Source of the DNA: Watersipora subatra
Taxonomy: Eukaryota; Bryozoa; Gymnolaemata; Cheilostomatida; Watersiporidae
DNA: 64,000 nucleotides
Assembly (NCBI RefSeq): GCF_963576615.1
Contig: NC_088718.1
Coordinates: 27,396,377 to 27,460,376, forward strand
Direction of reading: 5' to 3'
The notes under the pieces were generated by a model. It did no database searches. It worked only from the letters and a program-made list of their open reading frames with translations, and was not told the origin of the DNA. A program made the translations under genes and the position numbers. Shown here piece by piece: positions 38,601 through 45,700 of this stretch (position 1 is its first letter; every line of letters starts with the position of its first letter).

Positions 38601-40013
38601 TGCTATTCCAGACATTCCGCTAGTATGATTATAATTATATATAGATTTTTCTATATTGTTAGAAAATCATGCAATAGTTACAAGAAGTTTAAAAAGCAGT
38701 TTAAGTGTTAAATCTTTTACTCATACATGTACTTTGAAAATTAAGTTTTATTTCACAAATTTTTACTTATTGTGAGGTCTCTGGTCAGCATTAACTGCGT
38801 AAAATGAGGAATTGCTGTATCAAACTTGACATTAGAATGATCAACTTGGAATGCGCATGAAATATTGTACAAATATATGATTTGATTGGCTGATGAAACT
38901 AAATCAAAATGATTACACGTAACAATGCTTTGATAAATGATTAGCAGAATGCCCAGCAATGCACGAGTATTAAAAATCTTATAAACAGTGAGAAGTAATG
39001 TAGTTGCTTGCCACTTGCTATTAGCCTGGCACCTTGCCAATTAATAATGTGAGTAAGCTTGCTAATAAGAGCCGTGAGAGCAAGCATAAAATTACATTGC
39101 GCCGTAATTGAGAGTGGTAGCATATTTTCGCCCACATAGCGACATATATCACCCAATATCTCTGTCAATCTTGCGTAGCTTAATTGGTTAGGTATTTGCC
39201 TAGTGAATGGGCATTCCAAGTTCACACCTAGCACGATGCGAGCTTTTAATTCTAAATTTTAATAGCACTAGCTGGTAACACTGAAGGACACACAAACTTT
39301 GAGATTTATATATAAATATATAAGAATATATATAAATATTTATAAATATATATATATATATAAATATCTATAAATATATATATATATATATCTATTTTTT
39401 TCTATTTTTCATCAAAACTAGCAGATCTTTTTAAAACTCCAAATTTTTACCAGGATTCATTTTCTAGCTTATACTTTGCGAGAAAATGGAACATTAAATA
39501 AAGTAGACCGCATTAGGTAGTGTCATGCAAGTGCCAAGTATTACTGGTACTTTGCCAACAAACATTATGCTTTTTAGCTAAAGCTTTATACAAGCTAATA
39601 TTATATAGTACTGTCTCATTATAGCTATTAATAATGCTTGTAGCTTTTTACAAAGCTTTTCTATGACCAAACATATAAATACTTGGGTTTTCTGTTATCA
39701 AATCAGTTGTCTCTGGAGTGTGCAATAAACCATTTCTCTAATTTAATACTCTATTTAATTGCTTCTGTGCAGAAACATAACAGGTAGTTAATGCATCAAT
39801 AAACAACTGTTGAATTAGAGATAATTTTGTGTTCTAGAGGGAGTTGCCTCCCTTGAGGATATCAAGAAGTTGAAACTGCTGCAGGAGCTGCACTCAAGAG
39901 CCTTAGCATCTTACTGCGACTTTAACTATCAAGACGGGTGCCAGCGGTTCAAAAGGTTAATCCTAAAGCTGTCAACACTAAATGAGTTGAACCTTCTTGG
40001 TTCTGATTTATAG
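17504..40013 (+). CDS. nuclear hormone receptor, NR1H-like (EcR/LXR/FXR type), seven exons
   Basis: The exons 17504-17615, 21998-22138, 32226-32435, 34716-34870, 35204-35362, 37482-37704 and 39838-40013 total 1176 nt, 391 aa plus stop, all junctions in phase. The A/B region is only 15 residues. The DNA-binding domain has Cys 16, 19, 33, 36 and Cys 52, 58, 68, 71 in C4-C4 spacing, P-box CEGCKG and the ending [17 protein letters not shown]. The hinge (about 86-200) is basic then Ser-rich. The ligand-binding domain shows helix 3-5 ([12 protein letters not shown]...[11 protein letters not shown]), a [11 protein letters not shown] block and [15 protein letters not shown], all closest to EcR/LXR. 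It would act in the nucleus, probably with RXR, as a ligand-dependent regulator. The C-terminus stops at LNLLGSDL, before helix 12. Exact orthology within NR1H is not resolved by eye. Confidence 0.9.
17830..18050 (+). repeat. dispersed repeat, copy 1 (pair with 19240-19450)
   Basis: Shares aagtaac(g/a)caatttta, gacgcaat(g/t)tgagttttgt, gtagtct(g/a)gtc and cttgtgattgtaa in order with 19240-19450, same orientation. Type unknown; in receptor intron 1. Confidence 0.75.
18640..18795 (+). repeat. short imperfect tandem repeat
   Basis: Two to three diverged units of about 50 bp built on gggtacccagtcagcc / gggcacatggccagcc / ggatacacagccagc. Confidence 0.6.
19240..19450 (+). repeat. dispersed repeat, copy 2
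   Basis: Partner of 17830-18050; see shared words there. It carries about 20 extra bases near 19270-19300. Confidence 0.75.
19791..21108. mobile_element. Tc1/mariner-like non-autonomous element, 1.3 kb
   Basis: Flanked by TA on both sides. The left end reads CACCATAAAACCTCTAATTGAA and the right end, reverse complemented, CAGTAAAACATTTAATTGAA. Subterminal CTCTATTTGGC / TTTATTTGACTGCC blocks continue the inverted symmetry. CAGT-AAACCTCTA ends with TA targets fit the Tc1/mariner/pogo superfamily. No transposase frame inside. Confidence 0.75.
21452..21778 (+). repeat. about 31-bp minisatellite
   Basis: Around ten units of TAGAATATAGACAAGGTAGACT + CTATTACAC with few substitutions. It ends about 220 bp before receptor exon 2. 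Confidence 0.95.
21998..22138 (+). CDS. NR1H-like receptor exon 2 (second zinc finger)
   Basis: The acceptor is GTTTTTATAG and the donor AGCT|GTAAGT. Encodes [14 protein letters not shown] through GMQES with a five-residue D-box spacing between the first two Cys (RLKSD). It enters and leaves in phase 1. Confidence 0.95.
22245..23224 (+). mobile_element. decayed LTR-retrotransposon internal region
   Basis: GC-rich, codon-like composition in an AT-rich intron, with many stops. It contains ccaaaaggaaccggcag and ctttgttcagc, shared with 15303-15450. It runs directly into the repeat unit at 23225. No catalytic motif remains that I can name. Confidence 0.5.
23225..23828 (+). mobile_element. LTR-retrotransposon 3' end plus LTR, copy 1
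   Basis: Begins GAAGGAAAGAGCCTGCCAGT, with gag/3'-ORF-like sequence. LTR-like sequence follows: GTATATAAGAAG (TATA-type), AATAAAAGCAG (poly-A-type) and a closing block with CTAGAGTTGAACTAGCTGAG ending GAGATAATAAAG. A near-identical copy is at 26462-27090. Confidence 0.65.
24245..24738 (+). repeat. ATGGAAATGG minisatellite
   Basis: About 12 units of 38-40 bp built from ATGGAAATGGAAATAATATG and GAAATGAATTATGGAAATGTT. Purine-rich on the plus strand. Confidence 0.95.
24817..25911. mobile_element. piggyBac-like non-autonomous element, copy 1
   Basis: Flanked by TTAA on both sides (24813-24816 and 25912-25915). The ends are inverted: CCCTTTCGCT at left and AGTGAAAGGG at right. TTAA targets with CCC-starting ends are the piggyBac signature. 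1095 bp, no transposase frame. Confidence 0.8.
25916..26458 (+). repeat. duplicated segment including a half foldback element
   Basis: Nearly identical to 28183-28725. From 26226 it is the left part of the foldback element; it is cut at about 26458, where the second LTR unit begins. Confidence 0.85.
26462..27090 (+). mobile_element. LTR-retrotransposon 3' end plus LTR, copy 2
   Basis: Second copy of 23225-23828: same GGCAGAAGGAAAGAGCCTGCC start, TATA-type GTATATAAAAAG and AGATAATAAAG end. It abuts the TTAA of the next piggyBac-like copy with no spacer, whereas copy 1 is about 980 bp from its piggyBac-like copy. Confidence 0.7.
27095..28178. mobile_element. piggyBac-like non-autonomous element, copy 2
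   Basis: 1084 bp, flanked by TTAA (27091-27094 and 28179-28182), ends CCCTTTCGCT and AGTGAAAGGG. It is over 90 percent similar to copy 1 by eye, with small indels. Confidence 0.8.
28183..28488 (+). repeat. duplicated flank of the piggyBac-like copies
   Basis: Matches 25916-26225 almost base for base (GTCATATATC, GGTATGAAAGGATAATGGC). No gene. Confidence 0.85.
28489..28917. mobile_element. foldback element, full copy
   Basis: Inverted arms of about 130 bp: left 28494-28625, starting ATTTTAGTAGATTCTGACAG; right 28783-28917, whose reverse complement starts ATTTTAGTAGATTTTTTATC. They enclose a 155-bp unique centre. Related copies lie at 13640-13992, 26226-26458 and 34144-34441. Confidence 0.85.
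28980..29322 (+). repeat. 18-bp array, 19 copies, apparently identical
   Basis: Unit GACCATAAGGTACATAAG. I see no variant unit across the array. It keeps three long frames open, one plus and two minus, which is an artefact of an 18-bp period without stops. Confidence 0.99.
29440..29850 (-). repeat. diverged duplicate, copy 1 (pair with 30440-30740)
   Basis: Shares CTCAAAACGTAATGAAAAACAG-type, GACATATAAAA-type, TTCCCTGTTAAAATCTGAT-type and TTTTGGATATATA words with 30440-30740, same orientation. An inverted repeat (CCAATAACACAT / ATGTGTTATTGG) lies at 29574-29612. Confidence 0.65.
29851..30439. other. no gene seen
   Basis: Intron 2 sequence between two diverged duplicates. No exon with matching phase for the receptor and no element ends recognised. 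Confidence 0.45.
30521..30934 (-). CDS. 137-codon open frame, two hydrophobic segments, doubtful gene
   Basis: Unrecognised. A minus-strand frame with hydrophobic stretches around [19 protein letters not shown] and FVVTTTW, then a polar tail [18 protein letters not shown]. The duplicate at 29650-29830 has, on the same strand, a similar broken peptide (IQNKY, then PEKDLVISL). So either this was once coding or only the DNA repeat is conserved. It lies inside receptor intron 2 and no splice context supports it. Confidence 0.2.
   Translation of the reverse strand: MKTSVELIIKYIHVSFTFCQLDFIHVCRNMINFGITVEIMLIVLGFSTWVLVECVFVVTTTWLCDSVFSSLLYIQNKYRNANPENDLCISLYDEELRFDQITGKKRQERVNNYKVSCFICRCRVTTCRCRVTTLDSS
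31044..31368 (-). mobile_element. solo LTR, gypsy-like
   Basis: On the minus strand it begins TGTGGCGGAAAGTTGACAGG at 31368, the same TGTGGCGGA start as the LTR at 4728-5045. It contains TCGGTCTC-type repeats and ends at a TTTACAG/TACA. No internal region is attached. The left boundary is approximate. Confidence 0.6.
31500..32240 (+). repeat. about 47-bp repeat carrying splice-acceptor-like units
   Basis: Around 15 diverged units, each a T-rich run followed by ACACAGACCTG then CTCACAGTGTT. The final unit is the true 3' splice site and the first bases of receptor exon 3 (TTTTTTAAACAGGTCTGCT). Many units retain a pyrimidine run plus CAG. Confidence 0.85.
32226..32435 (+). CDS. NR1H-like receptor exon 3 (end of DBD and hinge)
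   Basis: The acceptor is TTTTTTAAACAG and the donor GCAG|GTATGT. The exon opens [17 protein letters not shown], which aligns with the CVLSEEQ-type C-terminal extension of NR1H proteins, and continues into a Ser-rich hinge ending [10 protein letters not shown]. Its first bases are shared with the tandem repeat in intron 2. Confidence 0.9.
32436..34143. other. receptor intron 3, no gene seen
   Basis: AT-rich. The block 33490-33830 is open on the minus strand for 118 codons but shows no recognisable domain or biased composition. I see no element ends. Confidence 0.4.
34144..34441 (-). mobile_element. foldback element, truncated copy
   Basis: Reverse-oriented centre and one arm of the family: gatcgtggttaaaacgctc, gaaatgatgtcactagc, tattcaagttgcagcatt and aaacaatcgcaaatgataaa. 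The left arm is mostly missing. Confidence 0.75.
34716..34870 (+). CDS. NR1H-like receptor exon 4 (hinge to LBD helix 1)
   Basis: The acceptor is TATTTTTCAG and the donor CTTG|GTTAGT. Encodes [12 protein letters not shown] and a charged helical segment [16 protein letters not shown]. Enters in phase 1 and ends in phase 0. Confidence 0.88.
35204..35362 (+). CDS. NR1H-like receptor exon 5 (LBD helices 3-5)
   Basis: The acceptor is TGTCTTTTCCAG and the donor GAAG|GTTGGA. Contains [20 protein letters not shown] and [11 protein letters not shown], the signature of the nuclear receptor LBD with the coactivator-groove Lys. It is 53 codons and phase 0 at both ends. Confidence 0.95.
35391..35602 (+). 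repeat. 15-bp minisatellite (CATGTCATATCAGTA)
   Basis: About 14 units starting 30 bp after receptor exon 5. Variants CATTTCATATCAGTA and CATGTCATTTCGGTA. Confidence 0.95.
35603..36619. other. no gene seen
   Basis: Receptor intron 5; AT-rich with no exon or element ends recognised. Confidence 0.45.
36620..36960 (+). repeat. dispersed repeat related to 13170-13470
   Basis: Shares ordered blocks with 13170-13470. An inserted AACTTAA/TTAAGTT low-complexity patch lies at 36775-36878. Confidence 0.6.
36964..37412. mobile_element. MITE, GGCTGGTTCACACTATA family, copy 1
   Basis: Inverted ends AAGGCTGGTTCACCCTATA and TATAGTGTGAACCGGCCTT. Interior with gatgtcg/tgcggacg-like words and AGTTTGCAGTTGTCAAACTTTCC shared with copies at 47071-47475 and 58203-58533. 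It ends 70 bp before exon 6. Confidence 0.8.
37482..37704 (+). CDS. NR1H-like receptor exon 6 (LBD helices 5-9)
   Basis: The acceptor is TGTCTTGTAG and the donor TCAG|GTATAC. Encodes [17 protein letters not shown], the beta-turn and [11 protein letters not shown], and [17 protein letters not shown], which parallels the D-x-EYALL-x-AI helix 8 block of EcR and LXR. Confidence 0.95.
37705..38240. other. no gene seen
   Basis: Start of receptor intron 6; nothing recognised. Confidence 0.45.
38241..38624 (+). mobile_element. Helitron-like element with antisense tRNA-like module
   Basis: Begins TCTATATATATAAATCTCAA and ends CCGCTAGT. A tRNA-like segment lies on the minus strand at 38331-38392 (box A-like TAGCTAAATTGGTAAGG, box B-like GGTTCCGAGACC). 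It is nearly an inverted copy of 38939-39320. Confidence 0.65.
38939..39320 (-). mobile_element. Helitron-like element, inverted relative to 38241-38624
   Basis: On the minus strand it begins near TATATATAAATCTCAAAGTTTG (39320) and ends at CTGCTAAT (38939). The tRNA-like segment is on the plus strand at 39174-39232 (TAGCTTAATTGGTTAGG, AAGTTCACACC). Confidence 0.65.
39300..39400. repeat. TATAAATA low-complexity tract
   Basis: Runs of ATATATAAATATTTATAAATA continuing the element tail. Confidence 0.9.
39838..40013 (+). CDS. NR1H-like receptor exon 7 (helices 9-10, early stop)
   Basis: The acceptor is TTTTGTGTTCTAG. Encodes [26 protein letters not shown] and [22 protein letters not shown], aligning with helices 9-10 of EcR (which continue TELRTLG). 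A TAG at 40011-40013 ends the frame about 25 residues before helix 12 would finish. A weak alternative donor, CTTG|GTTCTG, lies at 39999/40000. Confidence 0.82.
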
Positions 40014-40078
40014 CCATCGGCGCTCAATCTATGCTGAAAAGCATTGATTTTATGTACTAAAACCTTATGTGCCTTCAG

Positions 40079-40206
40079 GGGTCCAACGACTCACTCTCTA
40101 TCTTATGATGTATGGAGAGAAAACTGGCTGTCACTCGCTAGTATTTCTATTAAAACTAAATTCTTCTAGAGACCCAAAATATGCTTCATTGTTTATTATA
40201 ATGTAA
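40079..40206 (+). CDS. possible alternative last exon with a divergent helix 11-12
   Basis: If 39999 is used as donor and CCTTCAG at 40078 as acceptor (a TACTAA branch-like motif lies upstream), the frame continues for 41 codons to TAA at 40204. It includes CHSLVFLLKL and a terminal PKYASLFIIM. HS-VF-LKL resembles the helix 11 to 12 region of LXR/EcR, but the acidic AF-2 residue is absent. The implied intron is only 79 nt and its donor is poor. Confidence 0.3.
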
Positions 40207-41328
40207 TACTTTTTGTTATAAATTGGTCTAGCTTTTTTCATTTTGCATTTTTGTGCACTTGTTTTAAAAATCATCTGTGAGCTAGCAATGAGATCTGCAA
40301 TATTTTTACAATTTTTTTTGTTTCAAGTACAGCTCACTAACCTGACTAGTTTCGGTCTCTAAAGACAGAGTTTCAACCATTTCTGAAAGGTCACATAGAA
40401 GTAGGCATGTATCAGTGATAGCTCAGTGTTACACTTTCTTTGTATCAATGAGTTTATAACCTCTTTGGTTCCACGCTTAGCACAACTTTCTATAATATTA
40501 TCTATTTTGAGTTTAATGAATTTACTTGTGACCATATACATGGCTTACACGTCTCTGAATGCAGTTCAATCTTGAAAAAGAGATGGTTGTTCTGTATATA
40601 TGGTACACTTCAGAGGTCAACCATTTTAGGTTTTGTACACTTCAGACTTTGTACACTTCTGACTTTTTACATTTCAGACTTTGTACACTTCTGACTTTTT
40701 ACATTTCAGACTTTGTACACTACAAACTTTATATACTTCAGACTTTTTACTCTTCAGACTTTGTACACTACAGGCTTGCAGCACATTAGAGTTGGTACGT
40801 TTCAGGCTTGATATGCTTAAACTTTGATTACCGAACTTTACACATTTCAAGTTTTGTACACTTCAGACTTGCGCAGTTTGAACCTTGTACACTTCAGACT
40901 CTGTGCACTTGTAACTTTGTATGCTCTGACTACAAGGGGTGACAAAGGACTAAGTAGAACCAGTATCCACTGTTAAAATACATGTACATTATATAAGCTA
41001 AAGTACAAAAACACCGGGTATAGTTTAGATACTTGGCTCTCTGGGTGCTTTACCTAAAAACATAAGTTCTCTCTTTGTTTTCTTTTCAGTGGCAAAGAAC
41101 ATGCTGTTGCTATAATATGCAGAAAAACTTTTCGCAAATAACCTTCTCCTGCCTTTTGCCTCGCGATTAGGTTTCAAAATATTTTGAAGTTTTTTTCTCC
41201 TGGCACACTTATGCAATGTCATCACAACTCTCCTACAATGTTGTTACCAAATTATCTGGATGCCAATTTTTTCCATTCAACAATTAAGACCCGGCCATAT
41301 GGCAACTGAGCCTTCTCAAGAGCAGCTA
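40207..41328 (+). repeat. intergenic; ACTTCAGACTTTGTAC minisatellite at 40628-40920
   Basis: The repeat unit is about 16 bp (TTGTACACTTCAGACT / TTTTACATTTCAGACT), roughly 15 degenerate units. The rest of the interval between the receptor stop and 41328 shows no gene. Confidence 0.8.
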
Positions 41329-41747
41329 CCCTAGGACACTTATATTTTGCTAGTATTTAGTTTCGTGAGTAGCATAAAGAGTAAAATTTTGATGCAACTT
41401 AATTTCACAGCTCTGATGAGTGCGAAAATATAGTGATGTGAGAATAAATGCAGTGGAACAAACATAATTAGATTCCTCAGGTTTGGTTCATCGGTAAGAA
41501 AATTTTTTTCAATTTGGGACTAGTTTGTAATTGTGAACCGCAGGTAAATTTGTGTGGCCGAAATCGATGATGCAATTTGATAGCTTGCTGCCATTTGTTT
41601 CTTGGACTATCAATAAACAAAGCTATTTAATTCCGCATTTTCGCTCATTCGTTATGATAGTTTAGTTTCGCTCATGAAATTTTCGCGAGAGGATGACTCC
41701 GCGAAAACGCGAAAGTTCGATGAGGCGAATACATAAGTGTCCTAGGG
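41329..41747. mobile_element. Tc1/mariner-type MITE, 419 bp
   Basis: Flanked by TA, with inverted ends CCCTAGGACACTTAT and ATAAGTGTCCTAGGG (perfect over 15 bp apart from the adjacent base). The interior has GCGAAA/TTTCGC words near the right end. Confidence 0.85.
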
Positions 41748-42616
41748 TATTACTAATAAAGCTGCTGAATTTTACAATGAATGCCAAGACATGACTATCC
41801 CCCCTACATTTCAAATACAACCGGCAGCGTTGAAAACTTTGGCTAACAGTAGACACTAGCTACTTTTTACCCACTGTAGCCAAAAAGCTTTCAACTGGTT
41901 TGGCCATGCTAAAGCTCGTTTGGCCAGACGTGACCAAAGCTTGTTTTTGATTGGGCAGCTTATTATTAGCGAAGAGATTATCCACTAACTTTTCTCTCAA
42001 ATGTTCATTCAATTACACGTTCAGGCCGTGACAATACTGGAATTACACAACAATAGAATCGCTATCACTAAACTGCCCCATAAAATTAAAGTTTTGGTTG
42101 CACCTGACTGATCTAAAGAGTGCAGTCGATGCTGGCTGTTTACAAGCTTTGCAGTTTTTGTTGCATCGGCAGCCTCTGCCAACCCATGCTGGTGACATGA
42201 AAAGCTTTAACTGAGTTTTTGCAGAGTGATTAGTTTACACTCAGTGTCATCAGTAGATACAATCTTTATTGGATCTTAGCTATACCAATAGAGTTGTTCA
42301 ATGCAGGTATTTCCTTTCAAGGCCATTGTTATCCAAATACATGGTTTTAGAACATTCTGAGTATTGAGAGATAAGTGTTATATATCTCTATTAATTCCCA
42401 TGCTTTTATTTATTGTACCGTATATACTATAGAGATACATGTATATTTAAAGCGTCACTTTTCTCCAAGGGTGCATAACTCTAACTTCACTTGAAATAGA
42501 TACTCAAATAAGCAATTATAGTTGGAGTAACAGCAGATTTACAGCAAATAGTTTGTGAAAACTCAGTTGACCTTTATGTGACTTTTATACGATGTTAGAA
42601 GGAATCAAAATACTTT
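41748..42616. other. 3' flank of the Asn/Gly-rich gene, no gene seen
   Basis: Non-coding between convergent genes. On the minus strand it would hold the 3' UTR of the Asn/Gly-rich gene; no certain poly-A signal was chosen. Confidence 0.4.
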
Positions 42617-42780
42617 TTAAAGGTAGTAGTAACCGTTAAGGAAATTGAGGTGCTGCCCTAGGCTGCCACGACGGTTTGGACGATAAGCTGCCCACGGATC
42701 AACTGGCGAACAGTTTCCTACGCAGTTCTCTTGGTTGTTTCCAGAATGTCCATTCCCTCCTTTGAATCCTTCACAGTGGC
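42617..42780 (-). CDS. Asn/Gly-rich gene exon 6 (terminal)
   Basis: The acceptor is GGTTATTTCAG. Encodes GHCEGFKGGNGHSGNN, QENCVGNC and a non-repetitive tail ending FLNGYYYL, with TAA at 42619-42617. Confidence 0.85.
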
Positions 42781-45700
42781 CTGAAATAACCAATTCTCCC
42801 TAATAGAGAACTAGCATACAGCAATTGTGATAATATCACAGGTACAGCTTATCATATGTTTAGAAGATATATATGGAGAGGCTAAGAGTGTTGCATTGTT
42901 CAGTTACAACCTTTTCCACTACTTTCTCATCTAAATCTTTCATCAACAACTTATGGAGTGACAAGGAGGCCTTGGAAATTTTAAACTGATAGAGAATTTC
43001 AGTGCACCACTTTACAACACATATTTACTTCAGATCTGTTTCACCTTCTAAGAATGCATTAATATTATATATATTATATACTTCTTACATGCAATACATA
43101 AAGAATACATCTAATATAATGATATATAATACATATTTTAATATATATTGAAAAAATAATATTGGTTACGGCTAGCATACTTGAACATCATGATTGAATG
43201 AGAGATCATTATATGTAACATAACGATTATTAAGCTGGCTTTAGACATGGCTCTTGTTAATGTAAAGATTTAGTCTAGCTCAAGTTACCCAAATTCATTA
43301 TTTATATATAATTATATATAATAGTAATAGCAATATATATAACAGCAATATATATTTTACAATTAGTAAAAAAGCTAGTAAAGGCAACAATGACAGTGCC
43401 CAACAAGTTCTAAAGCAGTAATAAATTCATGACCAAATATATATCCATATAGTTATATAGTTAGTTGTAGCAGTTCAATCGGGCAACTGTTATGGCATTG
43501 AATACTACTGTACATTAGGCATGAGGATTCTTGACCTATGATTTATTTTTCATGCTGCTCACTTGTATCTATTGATTATTGATGTGATTCGTTGTAGTCT
43601 GTAAGGATTGCAAAAACCTGGTAAAGGCAACAATAACAGTGCCCAACAAGTTCTAAAGCAGTAATAAATTCATGACCAAATATATATCCATATAGTTATA
43701 TAGTTAGTTGTAGCAGTTCAATCGGGCAACTGTTATGGCATTGAATACTACTGTACATTAGGCATGAGGATTCTTGACCTATGATTTACTTCTCATGCTG
43801 CTCACTTGTATCTATTGATTATTGATGTGATGCGTTGTAGTCTGTAAGGATTGCAAAAACCTGGTCAGATTGAGAGGAACTGAGGAACTTGTACGTGAAT
43901 TAAAGGAATGAAAACATAAACAACATCTATAAAATCACCCTTGTCTATGCAGAGAGTTAATAGATCCTTGTTCAGGATAGCTTTAGCAGCTTAATCAGCA
44001 GTAGTAGAAGCAATTAACATTAAATGACCTTTCTGCTGACAGGAAGCAACTCTTACCTATGCAATTGCCATTGTTATTTCCGCTGTCATAACCATGGGAG
44101 TTGTCATTACCATTGTCATTCCCAGATATGATATCTTTGCAGTTTCCAATGCAGTTACCGTTGTCATTACCTTAACAAGAATAGAACTACTTGTTGGTAA
44201 CATAAAACTATAAAAATAGCGCAAGTTCTGATATTATGAATAATACATGTTAGAAGTAGGCTCTATAATACTCCTTAGAAGATGTCTGATGATTCTATTA
44301 GTTCTTACACTTCTTTACAGGCCTTGAATAACAGCCCTCTACACCTTTACAATGTTCTGGTGGGGTCCTCTGTCTCCCCCATTAATTACTCTCACACCAA
44401 AGTATTACTTTCGCATCAAAGGCTTGCGACAGCTCATAACACTAATACATGTACTAATGCCAACACCAAGACACTGATACTAAACCTTTTGTTGTTTTTA
44501 ATTGCCAACACTCTTGCAAACTTCTACACACTACCGTGAAATATTTCAACACACTCTTGTGAGACCCTACACACTACTGTAGAACATTCCAGCCCAGTAT
44601 TATGGACTTCTACATACTCCTGTAGATCTTTTTAGTGTACTACTGTGAAACTCTCTATCACGCTACTGTAGAACATTTCAGCAAACTATCATGGACTCTA
44701 GCATACTCCTGTGAATCCTCTCAGCACTCTTCTGTAGATACCTCTAGTGCACTACTGTTGACCACTGCATATTTCTATGAATGCCTCTAGCACACTATAG
44801 CTCAAAGGAAACAGATAAGTAATGAAGAAATGATACAATATGAGGAATGATATGACAGTCCTATACTACTCACCATTATTTCCTCCAGTATTTCTGTTGC
44901 CGTTGCGGTTTCCTGAAAGAATGTTTATACAACGCCCTTTACAATTTCCATTTCGATTGCCGTTGTAGAGAACACTGTTTGGGTCGGGATTAACATTGTT
45001 ATTCCCATTGAAATTCCCGCTTTTCAGTCCACTGCAAGTATCTGTAAACACGATGTATTGCCTGTAACTTTTCCATCAAGTTACGAGTCAAGTACATGCT
45101 GATTGACTGCATACCTCTCTACCTGTGGCACGTACTTCTCTATTGGCACTACCTGTTTCCTCCGCTAGTTGTATGCTCATAAAAAAGAATAATAAATTAT
45201 ACATGGTGTTTATGTTGTCAGAGATAAGTGAAGTGCTGAAAATATAGAAGCAGTTGGAGCTGAGGTTAAAACTTATTACGATTCTTTACTTATTCACTAT
45301 TAGTAGCTTTATGACTATGTAATTCTCATGTATTTACAACTCTACAATCAGTTTGACCTATTCACAGAGACAAAAAGTGAACATGTAAAAGGGGTTTACA
45401 GACATTTGGGCTGCTTAAACATAAATATCCCATCGACTTTGCAACAGCCGTACAGATCATTATTGCCTGTCACAACTCTGAAAGCTGAAGCACCATGTAG
45501 GTGAAAGGTGAGATGTAGGGAAGTGCTGGCTTAGTATCAGCCTTACAAGAAAAGTTCCCCAAAGTGCACAGAAGGTGTGAAACATGAGGGTAATCTTCGG
45601 TCATTAAGTTTTATGAAAGTCAATATCATGTTTGATATATAAATTATATATTTTTAACACTGGCTTTAAATAATTTCGGTTTCAATTTATTCTTACTTTG

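Noticed and set aside
40559..40789. Phe/Leu/Thr-rich plus-strand frame
   Set aside because: It is the ACTTCAGACTTTGTAC minisatellite translated.
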